Of a stretch of 8,469 nt of DNA, positions 1 to 5,787 are shown piece after piece. Both the position numbers and the translations under genes were made by a program. Every line of letters starts with the position of its first letter. The stretch's first letter is position 1. Origin of the DNA: Clostridia bacterium BRH_c25 (lineage in GTDB: Bacteria; Bacillota_A; Clostridia; Lutisporales; Lutisporaceae); contig LOES01000117.1 in NCBI GenBank assembly GCA_001515955.1, positions 1-8,469 of the forward strand, given 5' to 3'. The notes beneath the pieces were generated by a model. The model was given only the letters and a program-made list of their open reading frames with translations, ran no database searches and was not told where the DNA came from.

Positions 1-1997
1 CCGTCAATGATTATCTTGCGGGAAGGGATGCGGCGTGGATGGGGCCGGTCTACGAATTCCTCGGCCTGACAGCAGGTTATGTAAAGGAAGGGATGGGGAA
101 TGCTGAACGTCAAAGGGCTTATGAAAAGGATGTAACCTATCTGACCGCCAAGGAATCTGGATTTGATTTTCTTAGAGGCTTTCTTGCTTTATCAAGTGAA
201 GAGCTTGTACAAAGGCCCTTCCGGTATGCGATTATAGATGAGGCGGATTCCGTTCTGATTGATGAGGCACGGATACCCCTTGTAATAGCAGGAAATAGTG
301 ATGCCTCCGGAGCGGATGCCGGGCTTATGGCCGGAATTGTCAAGAGCCTCAGACTCCATGAGGACTATGAGGCCGATGAAGAGGACAGAAATGTATATCT
401 TACACAATCGGGAGCTTGCAAGGTAGAGGCTGTTCTTCAATGTGACAATTTGTATGAAGAAAAGAATCTGCAGTTTTTGGTTGGATTAAATAACGCACTG
501 CATGCAGAGGTGCTTCTGAAGCGTGACATTGATTATATCGTCAGGAGAGAAAAGATTGAGCTTGTTGATGAGCTTACGGGCCGCATAGCCGATAAACGGA
601 AATGGCCCTACGGACTTCAGGAAGCAATTGAAGCAAAGGAAGGGATAGTTTCCCGGACAAAGGGAAAGATATTAGCTTCCATTACCATGCAGCATTTTAT
701 TCTCCAGTACCCTTCAATATGCGGTATGACGGGGACGGCAATATCCTCGGCAAATGAGTTTCTGGAGAAGTACGGCATGAATGTAGTAGTAGTCCCGACA
801 AACCGGCCATGTATCAGAGAAGACCATCCGGATGAGGTCTTCGAAAGCAAGGGGGCTAAAGAGGCAGCCCTGACAGCAGAAATAGTCCGGGTGCACAAAA
901 CAGGACGGCCGATACTCATCGGTACCTGCAGCATTGAGGAATCGGAGCATCTGGCAGGAAAGCTTTCTGAAGCTAAGATAGCGTGTAATATATTGAATGC
1001 GAAAAATGATGAACTGGAGGCCCGCATAATTGCTGAGGCTGGGGCGGTGGGGGCAGTGACTGTATCCACAAATATGGCCGGGAGAGGTACCGATATAAAG
1101 CTTGGCGGAGCCGGAGAACAGGAACATGAAAGAGTTGCGGGTCTTGGAGGCTTGTATGTTATAGGTACAAACCACAATGCCAGTCTAAGGATTGACAGGC
1201 AGCTGCGGGGCCGTGCCGGCAGACAGGGGGACCCCGGATCCACCCGGTTTTTTGTCAGCCTGGAGGATGAGCTTTTCAAGCGTTACACAATCAGTGACAG
1301 GCTGCGCTCTATAATATGCTCGGAAGCTTATGACGGTGCTATTGACAATCCGATGCTCAGGAAGGAAATCTCACATGCCCAGAGAGTTGTAGAAGGGCAA
1401 AACACAGCTATCAGGAGCACCTTGAACAAATACAACGAGATAATTGAGCAGCAGAGAAGGATAATATTCAACCGCCGCCTCGAGGTGCTTCTGGACCGGA
1501 AGCCGTTAAAGCTAATGGCTGAAAGACTCTGTAAACGCTATAAGCTGCTTCAACCATCGGTGGGGGAAGAGATGTTGCAAAAAGCAGAAAAGCAGGTAAC
1601 TCTCTATTTTATCAACAGCTGCTGGGCTGACTATATAGACTATATCTCATACATACGGGAAAGCATTCACCTTACACATCTGGCAGGGAAAAACCCCGTA
1701 CATGAATTCAACAGGCTGGCTGTCGATGCTTTTGACAGGCTTTTGGAGGATATTGAGGACAACATCATTCATATACTGTCCCATGCAGAAATTACTGCAG
1801 CTGGTATTGATATGAAAAAGGAAGGCTTGGAAGCGCCGGCTTCAACCTGGACTTATCTTGTGGACGATGGGATGGAGCAGCTGGGGCTTTGCGCCTTATG
1901 CAGGGATCCATTTTCTGCGGCATTTCAGCTCCCGCTTTTTATGGTGCTCCTTTTGAGCAATCGCTATCTCAGAAAAAGGGAAAAAATCAAGGATTGA
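1..1997 (+). CDS. Accessory SecA-type preprotein translocase ATPase (SecA2-like), 5' end outside window
   Basis: SecA-family motor ATPase that would drive preproteins through the SecYEG channel at the cytoplasmic membrane. The frame is open from base 3 (VNDYLAGRDAAW precedes the first internal ATG at 39), so the gene starts upstream; 664 residues are visible. Numbering from base 3: Walker B-like DEAD at 79-82 within IIDEADSVLIDEARIPL, VPTNRP near 264-269, GMTGTA at 241-246, TNMAGRGTD at 356-364, QLRGRAGRQGD at 400-410, and the helical-scaffold stretch IRESIHLTHLAGKNPVHEF at 551-569. Housekeeping SecA usually has DEVD and ends in a CxCx8CH/C zinc tail. Here the motif is DEAD and the tail is replaced by a short hydrophobic, then basic end. 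About 130 residues should be missing, giving roughly 790 in all, which suits SecA2 proteins. Accessory SecAs export selected surface or S-layer proteins; the client here is unknown. No frameshift is visible. Family certain, SecA2 subtype likely. Confidence 0.9.
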   Translation, partial: VNDYLAGRDAAWMGPVYEFLGLTAGYVKEGMGNAERQRAYEKDVTYLTAKESGFDFLRGFLALSSEELVQRPFRYAIIDEADSVLIDEARIPLVIAGNSDASGADAGLMAGIVKSLRLHEDYEADEEDRNVYLTQSGACKVEAVLQCDNLYEEKNLQFLVGLNNALHAEVLLKRDIDYIVRREKIELVDELTGRIADKRKWPYGLQEAIEAKEGIVSRTKGKILASITMQHFILQYPSICGMTGTAISSANEFLEKYGMNVVVVPTNRPCIREDHPDEVFESKGAKEAALTAEIVRVHKTGRPILIGTCSIEESEHLAGKLSEAKIACNILNAKNDELEARIIAEAGAVGAVTVSTNMAGRGTDIKLGGAGEQEHERVAGLGGLYVIGTNHNASLRIDRQLRGRAGRQGDPGSTRFFVSLEDELFKRYTISDRLRSIICSEAYDGAIDNPMLRKEISHAQRVVEGQNTAIRSTLNKYNEIIEQQRRIIFNRRLEVLLDRKPLKLMAERLCKRYKLLQPSVGEEMLQKAEKQVTLYFINSCWADYIDYISYIRESIHLTHLAGKNPVHEFNRLAVDAFDRLLEDIEDNIIHILSHAEITAAGIDMKKEGLEAPASTWTYLVDDGMEQLGLCALCRDPFSAAFQLPLFMVLLLSNRYLRKREKIKD

Positions 1998-2010
1998 TGT
2001 GAACATTGTC

Positions 2011-2050
2011 AAAGCATCCTGCAATTATTATTTGTGCAGGATGCCTTTTA
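2011..2050 (+). terminator. Intrinsic terminator after the secA2-like gene
   Basis: A perfect 10-bp inverted repeat, GCATCCTGCA (2014-2023) and TGCAGGATGC (2035-2044), surrounds an 11-base AT-rich loop and is followed by CTTTTA. It begins 16 bases after the secA2-like stop codon. It lies between convergent genes. Read on the minus strand it is followed only by TTT, so it could also weakly stop transcription of the membrane protein gene. Confidence 0.8.
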
Positions 2051-2110
2051 TAATTATAAACTTTTTTTCTTATTATCCGTATATAAATGTAGTATATAAT
2101 GTGAAGAGTG

Positions 2111-2461
2111 CTAAATAAGCAAGAATAAATAAAGTATTATACCGATTAAAGCTGCGGCAGCATTAACTATAAGAGTTTTATTGAACCTGTCGCTCTTGCG
2201 TCTGCATCTCATAAGGTTTATGCCCATGGATATCATGCAGAAGAAGAAAAGCACCACCAGGAGCAGAAAAGCATATAACAGCATATCGGTGTCCCAGGTG
2301 TTATTGAGCTTTATATACAGGGACTTGTCCATGTATGATTCGAAGCCGGGCTTTGCAACCAGAGCTATGAAAAGAGCTGCTGATACCAGAATCCAGGATA
2401 TTATTCCTGACCATCTAACCCACTTTACGAGAGTATCGGGACCTTTTCGCCTGTCAAGCAT
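2111..2461 (-). CDS. Small membrane protein with three predicted helices, function unknown
   Basis: A 116-residue protein that I do not recognise as a named family. Hydrophobic segments at about residues 18-36, 59-82 and 97-116 predict three membrane helices. The positively charged N-terminus (MLDRRKGPD) and the basic loop near 85-95 (RCRRKSDRFNK) suggest a cytoplasmic N-terminus and a cytoplasmic second loop. The 37-58 loop, with an Asn/Asp-rich NNTWDTD, would then face outwards. The start is supported by AAGGAG (plus-strand 2469-2474) seven bases upstream of ATG and by a promoter-like TTGATT-17-TATAAT. The gene is convergent with the secA2-like gene and divergent from the radical SAM gene. 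The plus-strand frame across the same bases (2181-2492) reads as a shadow. That it is a real gene is likely from the start signals and the coherent helix pattern. Confidence 0.75.
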   Translation of the reverse strand: MLDRRKGPDTLVKWVRWSGIISWILVSAALFIALVAKPGFESYMDKSLYIKLNNTWDTDMLLYAFLLLVVLFFFCMISMGINLMRCRRKSDRFNKTLIVNAAAALIGIILYLFLLI

Positions 2462-2468
2462 AGTCTCA

Positions 2469-2474
2469 CTCCTT
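2469..2474 (-). promoter_or_regulatory. Ribosome binding site of the small membrane protein gene
   Basis: Reads AAGGAG on the minus strand, seven bases before ATG at 2461. It fixes the start codon and overlaps the candidate plus-strand -35 element of the divergent gene. Confidence 0.75.
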
Positions 2475-2500
2475 ACAATATACTATAGTTAGATTATAAT
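2472..2500 (+). promoter_or_regulatory. Candidate sigma-A promoter for the radical SAM gene
   Basis: CTTACA (2472-2477, four of six matches to TTGACA) lies 17 bases before a perfect TATAAT (2495-2500). The start would be near 2507, about 39 bases before the ATG at 2546. The -35 is weak, so an activator may be needed. It shares its -10 region with the opposing promoter. Confidence 0.45.
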
Positions 2501-2508
2501 ATACTATA
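2477..2508. repeat. Pair of 11-bp direct repeats in the divergent promoter
   Basis: AATATACTATA occurs at 2477-2487 and again at 2498-2508, 21 bases apart start to start, which is two turns of the helix. Each copy covers the likely start point of one promoter and the spacer of the other. This could be a tandem operator for a regulator of both genes. Chance similarity in AT-rich DNA is possible. Confidence 0.35.
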
Positions 2509-2521
2509 TAATGGTAATCAA
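2493..2521 (-). promoter_or_regulatory. Candidate sigma-A promoter for the small membrane protein gene
   Basis: On the minus strand, -35 TTGATT (2521-2516) and a consensus -10 TATAAT (2498-2493) are separated by 17 bases. Transcription would start near 2486, about 25 bases before the start codon. The -10 overlaps the plus-strand -10 of the divergent radical SAM gene. Confidence 0.55.
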
Positions 2522-2531
2522 TGAAATTTGT

Positions 2532-2536
2532 GGAGG
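2532..2536 (+). promoter_or_regulatory. Ribosome binding site that sets the radical SAM start
   Basis: GGAGG ends nine bases before ATG at 2546. A TTG at 2528 in the same frame sits upstream of this site and cannot use it, so ATG 2546 is preferred. Confidence 0.75.
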
Positions 2537-2545
2537 ATTCGTAGA

Positions 2546-3631
2546 ATGAACAAAACACAAGGTTATATCGAGCTTATGAATAACTCAATACGCAGCCTTT
2601 TTATGGATGCGTTGAGGGTTTCAATCAACCGCCCTGCTCTGGCATATTTTATAATGAGGACTATCTTCTGGCAGAGAAGAGCGGCTGAAAGGAGGCTGCG
2701 CTGGGAGGGAAAAGGAACTCATGTGCCTCCTTTCATGATAGCCAGCATAACAAAAAAATGCAATTTGAGCTGTAAAGGTTGTTATGCAATGGTTCATAGT
2801 ACAACAAGCGCGGAGGATATGGATATAGAACGCTGGGGGGAGGTTATGCGGGAAGCCCGGGAGCTTGGAATCTCGATTGTACTCCTGGCTGGAGGTGAGC
2901 CCCTCTCAAGAAAAGACTTCCTTGAAATAACAAGGAAGAATAAAGAGATAATATTTCCGGTGTTTACTAATGGACTGCTTATAGACGCTGATATATTGAA
3001 ACAACTAAAAACCCAAAGGAATGTAGTGCCGGTAATAAGCCTTGAAGGCTTCCTGCAGGAAACTGACGATAGAAGGGGCAGCGGAGTATACAGCAAAACA
3101 ATGGAAGTGATGGATAAGCTTAATGGTAATGGCATATTTTTTGGAACATCCCTTACTGTTACCCGTGAGAATTTTGGCACCCTAACCGGAGAAGAGTTCG
3201 TCAGGGCTCAGATGGAAAGGGGCTGCAGGCTGTTCTTCTATGTTGAATATACCCCTGTTGAAAGCGGTACGGAGGAGCTTGTAATTACCAGTGAGCAGAG
3301 AAAAGAGCTTGAGAATACACTCAATGCTTTCAGAAAAAGGTACAAAGGAATTTTTATAGCCTTTCCTGGAGATGAAAAGAACTATGGGGGCTGTCTGTCT
3401 TCCGGCAGAGGCTTTTTCCATATCAATCCCCAGGGAGGTCTCGAACCTTGCCCCTTTGCACCATTCTCAAATGAAAATGTCAAGCAAGTGCCTTTGAGGG
3501 AGGCTTTGAAATCAAGCTTCCTGAAGGCTTTGAGGGAGAGCCCGGAGCACCTTCGTGAGACGGAAGGGGGCTGCGCATTGTTCAAGAACAGGGAATGGGT
3601 CAAGGAAACACAAGAATCAAATATTATATAG
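2546..3631 (+). CDS. Radical SAM protein with SPASM-like C-terminal cysteines, substrate unknown
   Basis: A 361-residue radical SAM enzyme. It should bind a [4Fe-4S] cluster and cleave S-adenosylmethionine to start radical chemistry in the cytoplasm. The cluster motif CNLSCKGC (Cys72, Cys76, Cys79) is followed by GGEP at 116-119, the usual SAM-contact motif, then a TIM-barrel-like stretch with VISLEG at 163-168. The C-terminal part carries GGCLSSGRGFFHINP and EPCPF (Cys283, Cys302) and GGCAL (Cys343). This resembles a shortened SPASM/twitch auxiliary-cluster region like that of PqqE and peptide-maturase relatives. The N-terminal 60 residues are basic and amphipathic and may touch membrane or a partner. 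No recognisable precursor peptide, transporter or cofactor pathway gene adjoins it, so the substrate cannot be named. It is transcribed divergently from the small membrane protein gene. Radical SAM assignment is sure; the exact subfamily is not. Confidence 0.92.
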   Translation: MNKTQGYIELMNNSIRSLFMDALRVSINRPALAYFIMRTIFWQRRAAERRLRWEGKGTHVPPFMIASITKKCNLSCKGCYAMVHSTTSAEDMDIERWGEVMREARELGISIVLLAGGEPLSRKDFLEITRKNKEIIFPVFTNGLLIDADILKQLKTQRNVVPVISLEGFLQETDDRRGSGVYSKTMEVMDKLNGNGIFFGTSLTVTRENFGTLTGEEFVRAQMERGCRLFFYVEYTPVESGTEELVITSEQRKELENTLNAFRKRYKGIFIAFPGDEKNYGGCLSSGRGFFHINPQGGLEPCPFAPFSNENVKQVPLREALKSSFLKALRESPEHLRETEGGCALFKNREWVKETQESNII

Positions 3632-3642
3632 AAAAAGAAGAG

Positions 3643-3678
3643 CATATGGTATATTATTATAATATAGCTTTCCATATG
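3643..3678. repeat. AT-rich nested inverted repeat after the radical SAM gene
   Basis: Outer arms CATATGG (3643-3649) and CCATATG (3672-3678) enclose a perfect inner repeat, TATATTAT (3650-3657) and ATAATATA (3659-3666), offset by GCTTT. It starts 12 bases after the radical SAM stop. No T-run follows, so it is not a standard terminator. It could be an mRNA 3'-end hairpin or a protein-binding site. Confidence 0.5.
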
Positions 3679-3824
3679 TCACATCTTAATAAAATACTTG
3701 GAACTCAGGTAAGAAAATGGTGTATTTATTTTTGCATTTCATTCCTAAAATGCGGAAAGTGTTCTAAAACGCGTAATATTCATTTGGCCATTGCAAAATG
3801 TGCTTTACACTGAATAAACAGGCA

Positions 3825-3836
3825 TCGGAATTCCGA
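3825..3836. promoter_or_regulatory. 12-bp perfect palindrome, candidate upstream activator site
   Basis: TCGGAATTCCGA is perfectly self-complementary. Its centre lies about 113 bases upstream of the start point predicted from the sigma-54-like element, a normal distance for an enhancer-binding protein. No second copy was noticed nearby, and short palindromes also arise by chance. Confidence 0.3.
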
Positions 3837-3916
3837 AAATGAGGACTACAGTTATCGGCTATATAGTTTAGGCCTTGTTATGGATGGCTTTTCCATAGAA
3901 AAAAAACAGATTGGTT

Positions 3917-3934
3917 TTGGCATAAATATTGCAA
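3917..3934 (+). promoter_or_regulatory. Candidate sigma-54 (-24/-12) promoter of the peptide importer operon
   Basis: TTGGCATAAATATTGCAA matches the sigma-54 pattern TTGGCACG-N4-TTGCA with GG at 3919-3920 and GC at 3931-3932 in the exact canonical spacing. The two mismatches are at the less conserved CG of the -24 block. Transcription would start near 3944, leaving a leader of about 134 bases before the binding-protein gene. I found no convincing sigma-A promoter between here and the gene. The element overlaps a possible coding remnant, which raises the chance of coincidence. Confidence 0.45.
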
Positions 3935-4062
3935 ACAATACAATAAAGGAAATTCCACTGCATGAGAATTGATTGCAAATAACTGCTGTAAGGATTGATG
4001 ATCAGAAGGGGGAGGTGGTACAAGGTTATAAAGGGACGATACTAGTGTAGATATATTAAATG

Positions 4063-4069
4063 AAGGGGG
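4063..4069 (+). promoter_or_regulatory. Ribosome binding site of the substrate-binding protein gene
   Basis: AAGGGGG lies eight bases before ATG 4078. The in-frame ATG at 4060 sits upstream of the site, so 4078 is the better start and gives a normal lipoprotein signal. Confidence 0.7.
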
Positions 4070-4077
4070 ACTGTATA

Positions 4078-5703
4078 ATGTATAAAAAACATTTGTTATT
4101 AGTACTGGCTGTTATATTCGCGTTTTCGTTTATTTTCACAGGCTGCTCCAATAAGGCGGAAGAGGCAGGCAATCAGGCAGCTAATCCTGATATGATGCTG
4201 AAGGTAGCTTTAATTGTTGAACCTCCTACAGCAGATGTTCAGTTAACAACAGAGGAATACGGCATTCCGCTCAATTGCTTTGACAGACTGGTAGAGGCAG
4301 AGACTATTGAACCGGGCAAATCGGACTTGGTTCCGGGGCTTGCGGAAAAGTGGGATATATCTGCAGATGGTCTTGTTTACACCTTCCATTTGAGAAAGGG
4401 AGTTAAATTCCATAACGGAGAAGAGTTTAAGGCTGATGACGTGCTTTATACCTTTGACAGGATGCTTGACCCTGCTACAAAAGCGTTGAACACAGATTTT
4501 CTTGATATGATAGCAGGGGCCAAGGACAGGATGGACGGAAAAGCCGATAGTGTAAGCGGCTTGAAGGTAATAGATGATTATACAATAGAAATTACACTGG
4601 AAAAACCCTTTGCTCCTTTCTTAGCAAATATTGCGACACCGGCAGGTTCAATATATAACCGAAAAGCTACGACTGCTGCAGGGACTGACTTCGGTTTGAA
4701 GCCGGAATTGACTATAGGGACAGGCCCCTTTGTGTTCAAATCCTGGACCTTGAACGATCAGATGCTTATAGTGTCAAACAAGGACTATTTCAAGGGCGCA
4801 CCAAAGCTTGAGGGTGTTATATTCAAGATAGTTCCTGACCCTGAGACACAGAGGATGCAGTTTGAGACAGGGGAGCTGGATGTATTTGACTGCGACAACG
4901 CAAGATCCCAGATACCTTATTTCGAAGGCAGTGAAAAGTGGAAGGCTCATATAGTAAGCGGACCCAGAGTTGGTCTTCATTATTACTGTATTAATGAAAG
5001 CATAAAGCCTCTGGATGATGTAAGAGTCAGAAAGGCTCTCCAGATGGCCATAGATAGAGAGACGTTGCTTGAAAAACTGTTCTACGGTAAAGGAATAATT
5101 GCAAACGGCATTATGCCTATAGGTCTTGTAGGCCATAACCCGGGACTGGAGAAGATATCTTATGATCCTGTAAAGGCAAAAGCACTGCTTGCTGAAGCTG
5201 GCTATCCCGATGGCTTTAGCATGGTCATATCCCAGATTACCGACAGGCCGGCTTCCTTGAAGATGAATGAAGCAATTCAGTCAATGCTGGCTGAAGTGGG
5301 CATAAAGTTAGAGATTCAGCAGATGGACTCCGCATCCTGGTTTGCCACCAGATTGGAAGGAAAGCTGCCAAGCTATTATTCAGATTGGTCGGCGGATTTC
5401 AACGATCCTGATAACTTTATGTATACTTTCTTCTATGCAAATAATTCTGTAGCAAGATCATTTAATTACAATAACCAGGAGGTTTCCGACAAGCTTGTAA
5501 GTGCCAGAGCCATGACGGTACCTGAGGAAAGGTACAAGCTGTACCAGGAGCTTGAAAGACAGATAGTTCTTGAGGATGCAGCGTGGATACCGCTTTTCTC
5601 ACTGGATCATCTGTTTGTTGTGCAGCCCAAGGTAAAGAATTTCCAGGTTTCGTGGAACGGTTGGTCCAATATGCCTTATAAGGGAATAACAATAGAACCT
5701 TGA
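4078..5703 (+). CDS. Peptide ABC transporter substrate-binding lipoprotein (SBP_bac_5, DppA/OppA type)
   Basis: A 541-residue extracellular receptor that captures substrate for the ABC importer encoded downstream. A lysine-rich start and hydrophobic core (residues 5-20) lead to FTGC, with Cys23 as the likely lipidated residue, so it should be anchored to the outer face of the membrane. The family signature spans about 88-122 (LAEKWDISADG, then LRKGVKFHNGEEFKADDV), and TGPFVFKSW follows in the first lobe. The second lobe has VRKALQMAIDRETLL and a DPDNF stretch at 443-447. In DppA a similar Asp-rich DPDNF loop contacts the peptide amino group, so a di- or oligopeptide ligand is favoured. Nickel, sugar-oligomer or other ligands of this family cannot be excluded. 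Length is typical. It is first in the operon and followed by a strong hairpin, the usual way to make excess binding protein. Confidence 0.93.
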   Translation: MYKKHLLLVLAVIFAFSFIFTGCSNKAEEAGNQAANPDMMLKVALIVEPPTADVQLTTEEYGIPLNCFDRLVEAETIEPGKSDLVPGLAEKWDISADGLVYTFHLRKGVKFHNGEEFKADDVLYTFDRMLDPATKALNTDFLDMIAGAKDRMDGKADSVSGLKVIDDYTIEITLEKPFAPFLANIATPAGSIYNRKATTAAGTDFGLKPELTIGTGPFVFKSWTLNDQMLIVSNKDYFKGAPKLEGVIFKIVPDPETQRMQFETGELDVFDCDNARSQIPYFEGSEKWKAHIVSGPRVGLHYYCINESIKPLDDVRVRKALQMAIDRETLLEKLFYGKGIIANGIMPIGLVGHNPGLEKISYDPVKAKALLAEAGYPDGFSMVISQITDRPASLKMNEAIQSMLAEVGIKLEIQQMDSASWFATRLEGKLPSYYSDWSADFNDPDNFMYTFFYANNSVARSFNYNNQEVSDKLVSARAMTVPEERYKLYQELERQIVLEDAAWIPLFSLDHLFVVQPKVKNFQVSWNGWSNMPYKGITIEP

Positions 5704-5722
5704 TTCCATGGCTTAAGTATAT

Positions 5723-5773
5723 CGGATTTGTATATGGCGGAATTATGTCCGCCATATACAAATCTGTTCTTTT
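5723..5773 (+). terminator. Strong hairpin with short T-tract between binding protein and permease genes
   Basis: Left arm GATTTGTATATGGCGGA (5725-5741) and right arm TCCGCCATATACAAATC (5748-5764) pair perfectly over 17 bp around a six-base loop ATTATG. One G-U and one C-G pair extend it to 19. TTCTTTT (5767-5773) follows. It resembles an intrinsic terminator that must be partly read through, since the permease genes lack an obvious own promoter. It would also protect the upstream mRNA from 3' decay. Confidence 0.85.
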
Positions 5774-5775
5774 AA

Positions 5776-5782
5776 AGGAGGG
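5776..5782 (+). promoter_or_regulatory. Ribosome binding site that sets the permease B start
   Basis: AGGAGGG, with its GGAGG core at 5777-5781, lies six bases before ATG 5788. An adjacent in-frame TTG at 5785 is only three bases from the core, too close, so ATG is chosen. The site directly abuts the T-tract of the hairpin, so folding could affect translation little once the ribosome is clear of it. Confidence 0.75.
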
Positions 5783-5787
5783 ATTTG

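Larger units (their letters stand above)
3814..4050 (+). pseudogene. Possible decayed coding remnant
   Basis: One frame reads from 3814 to a TGA at 3970-3972 and continues in the same frame to TAG at 4048-4050. The text looks protein-like: DGFSIEKKQIGFGINIANN, then after the stop LQITAVRIDDQKGEVVQGYKG. Alternating hydrophobic residues suggest a beta-rich, perhaps extracytoplasmic domain. There is no credible start, and an in-frame TGA also precedes it at 3811-3813. I do not recognise the family. It may be the tail of a lost gene, or chance. The sigma-54-like element lies inside it. Confidence 0.3.
3632..4077. other. Long intergenic region upstream of the peptide importer operon
   Basis: These 446 bases hold no intact recognised gene. 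They contain an inverted repeat at 3643-3678, an unconvincing 55-codon cysteine-containing frame (3646-3813), a 12-bp palindrome (3825-3836), a possible decayed coding stretch (3814-4050), a small hairpin TATGGA/TCCATA (3879-3884 and 3892-3897) with no T-tract, and a sigma-54-like element (3917-3934). No T-rich terminator for the radical SAM gene is visible. Confidence 0.7.

Noticed and set aside
617..1279. Minus-strand 220-codon frame inside the secA2-like gene
   Set aside because: It is antisense to the core SecA motor motifs, and its serine/proline-rich text is typical of a shadow frame.
2091..2103. TATAAT at 2095-2100 as a plus-strand promoter into the membrane protein gene antisense
   Set aside because: No -35-like hexamer at usual spacing; AT-rich background explains the match.
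2181..2492. Plus-strand 103-codon frame opposite the small membrane protein gene
   Set aside because: No ribosome binding site and no coherent domain pattern, whereas the minus-strand frame has a promoter, a ribosome binding site and clear membrane helices.
2528..2545. TTG at 2528 as start of the radical SAM protein
   Set aside because: The GGAGG site lies downstream of it and at proper distance from ATG 2546.
3646..3813. 55-codon frame as an annotated gene
   Set aside because: Weak ribosome binding site, low GC at third codon positions compared with neighbours, no recognised homology; kept only as a speculative finding.
3879..3897. TATGGA/TCCATA hairpin as a terminator
   Set aside because: It has only a six-pair stem and is followed by A residues, not T, on the plus strand. 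On the minus strand the T-run precedes the hairpin instead of following it.
4060..4077. ATG at 4060 as start of the substrate-binding protein
   Set aside because: The ribosome binding site AAGGGGG lies downstream of this ATG and eight bases before ATG 4078, which also gives a normal lipoprotein signal.
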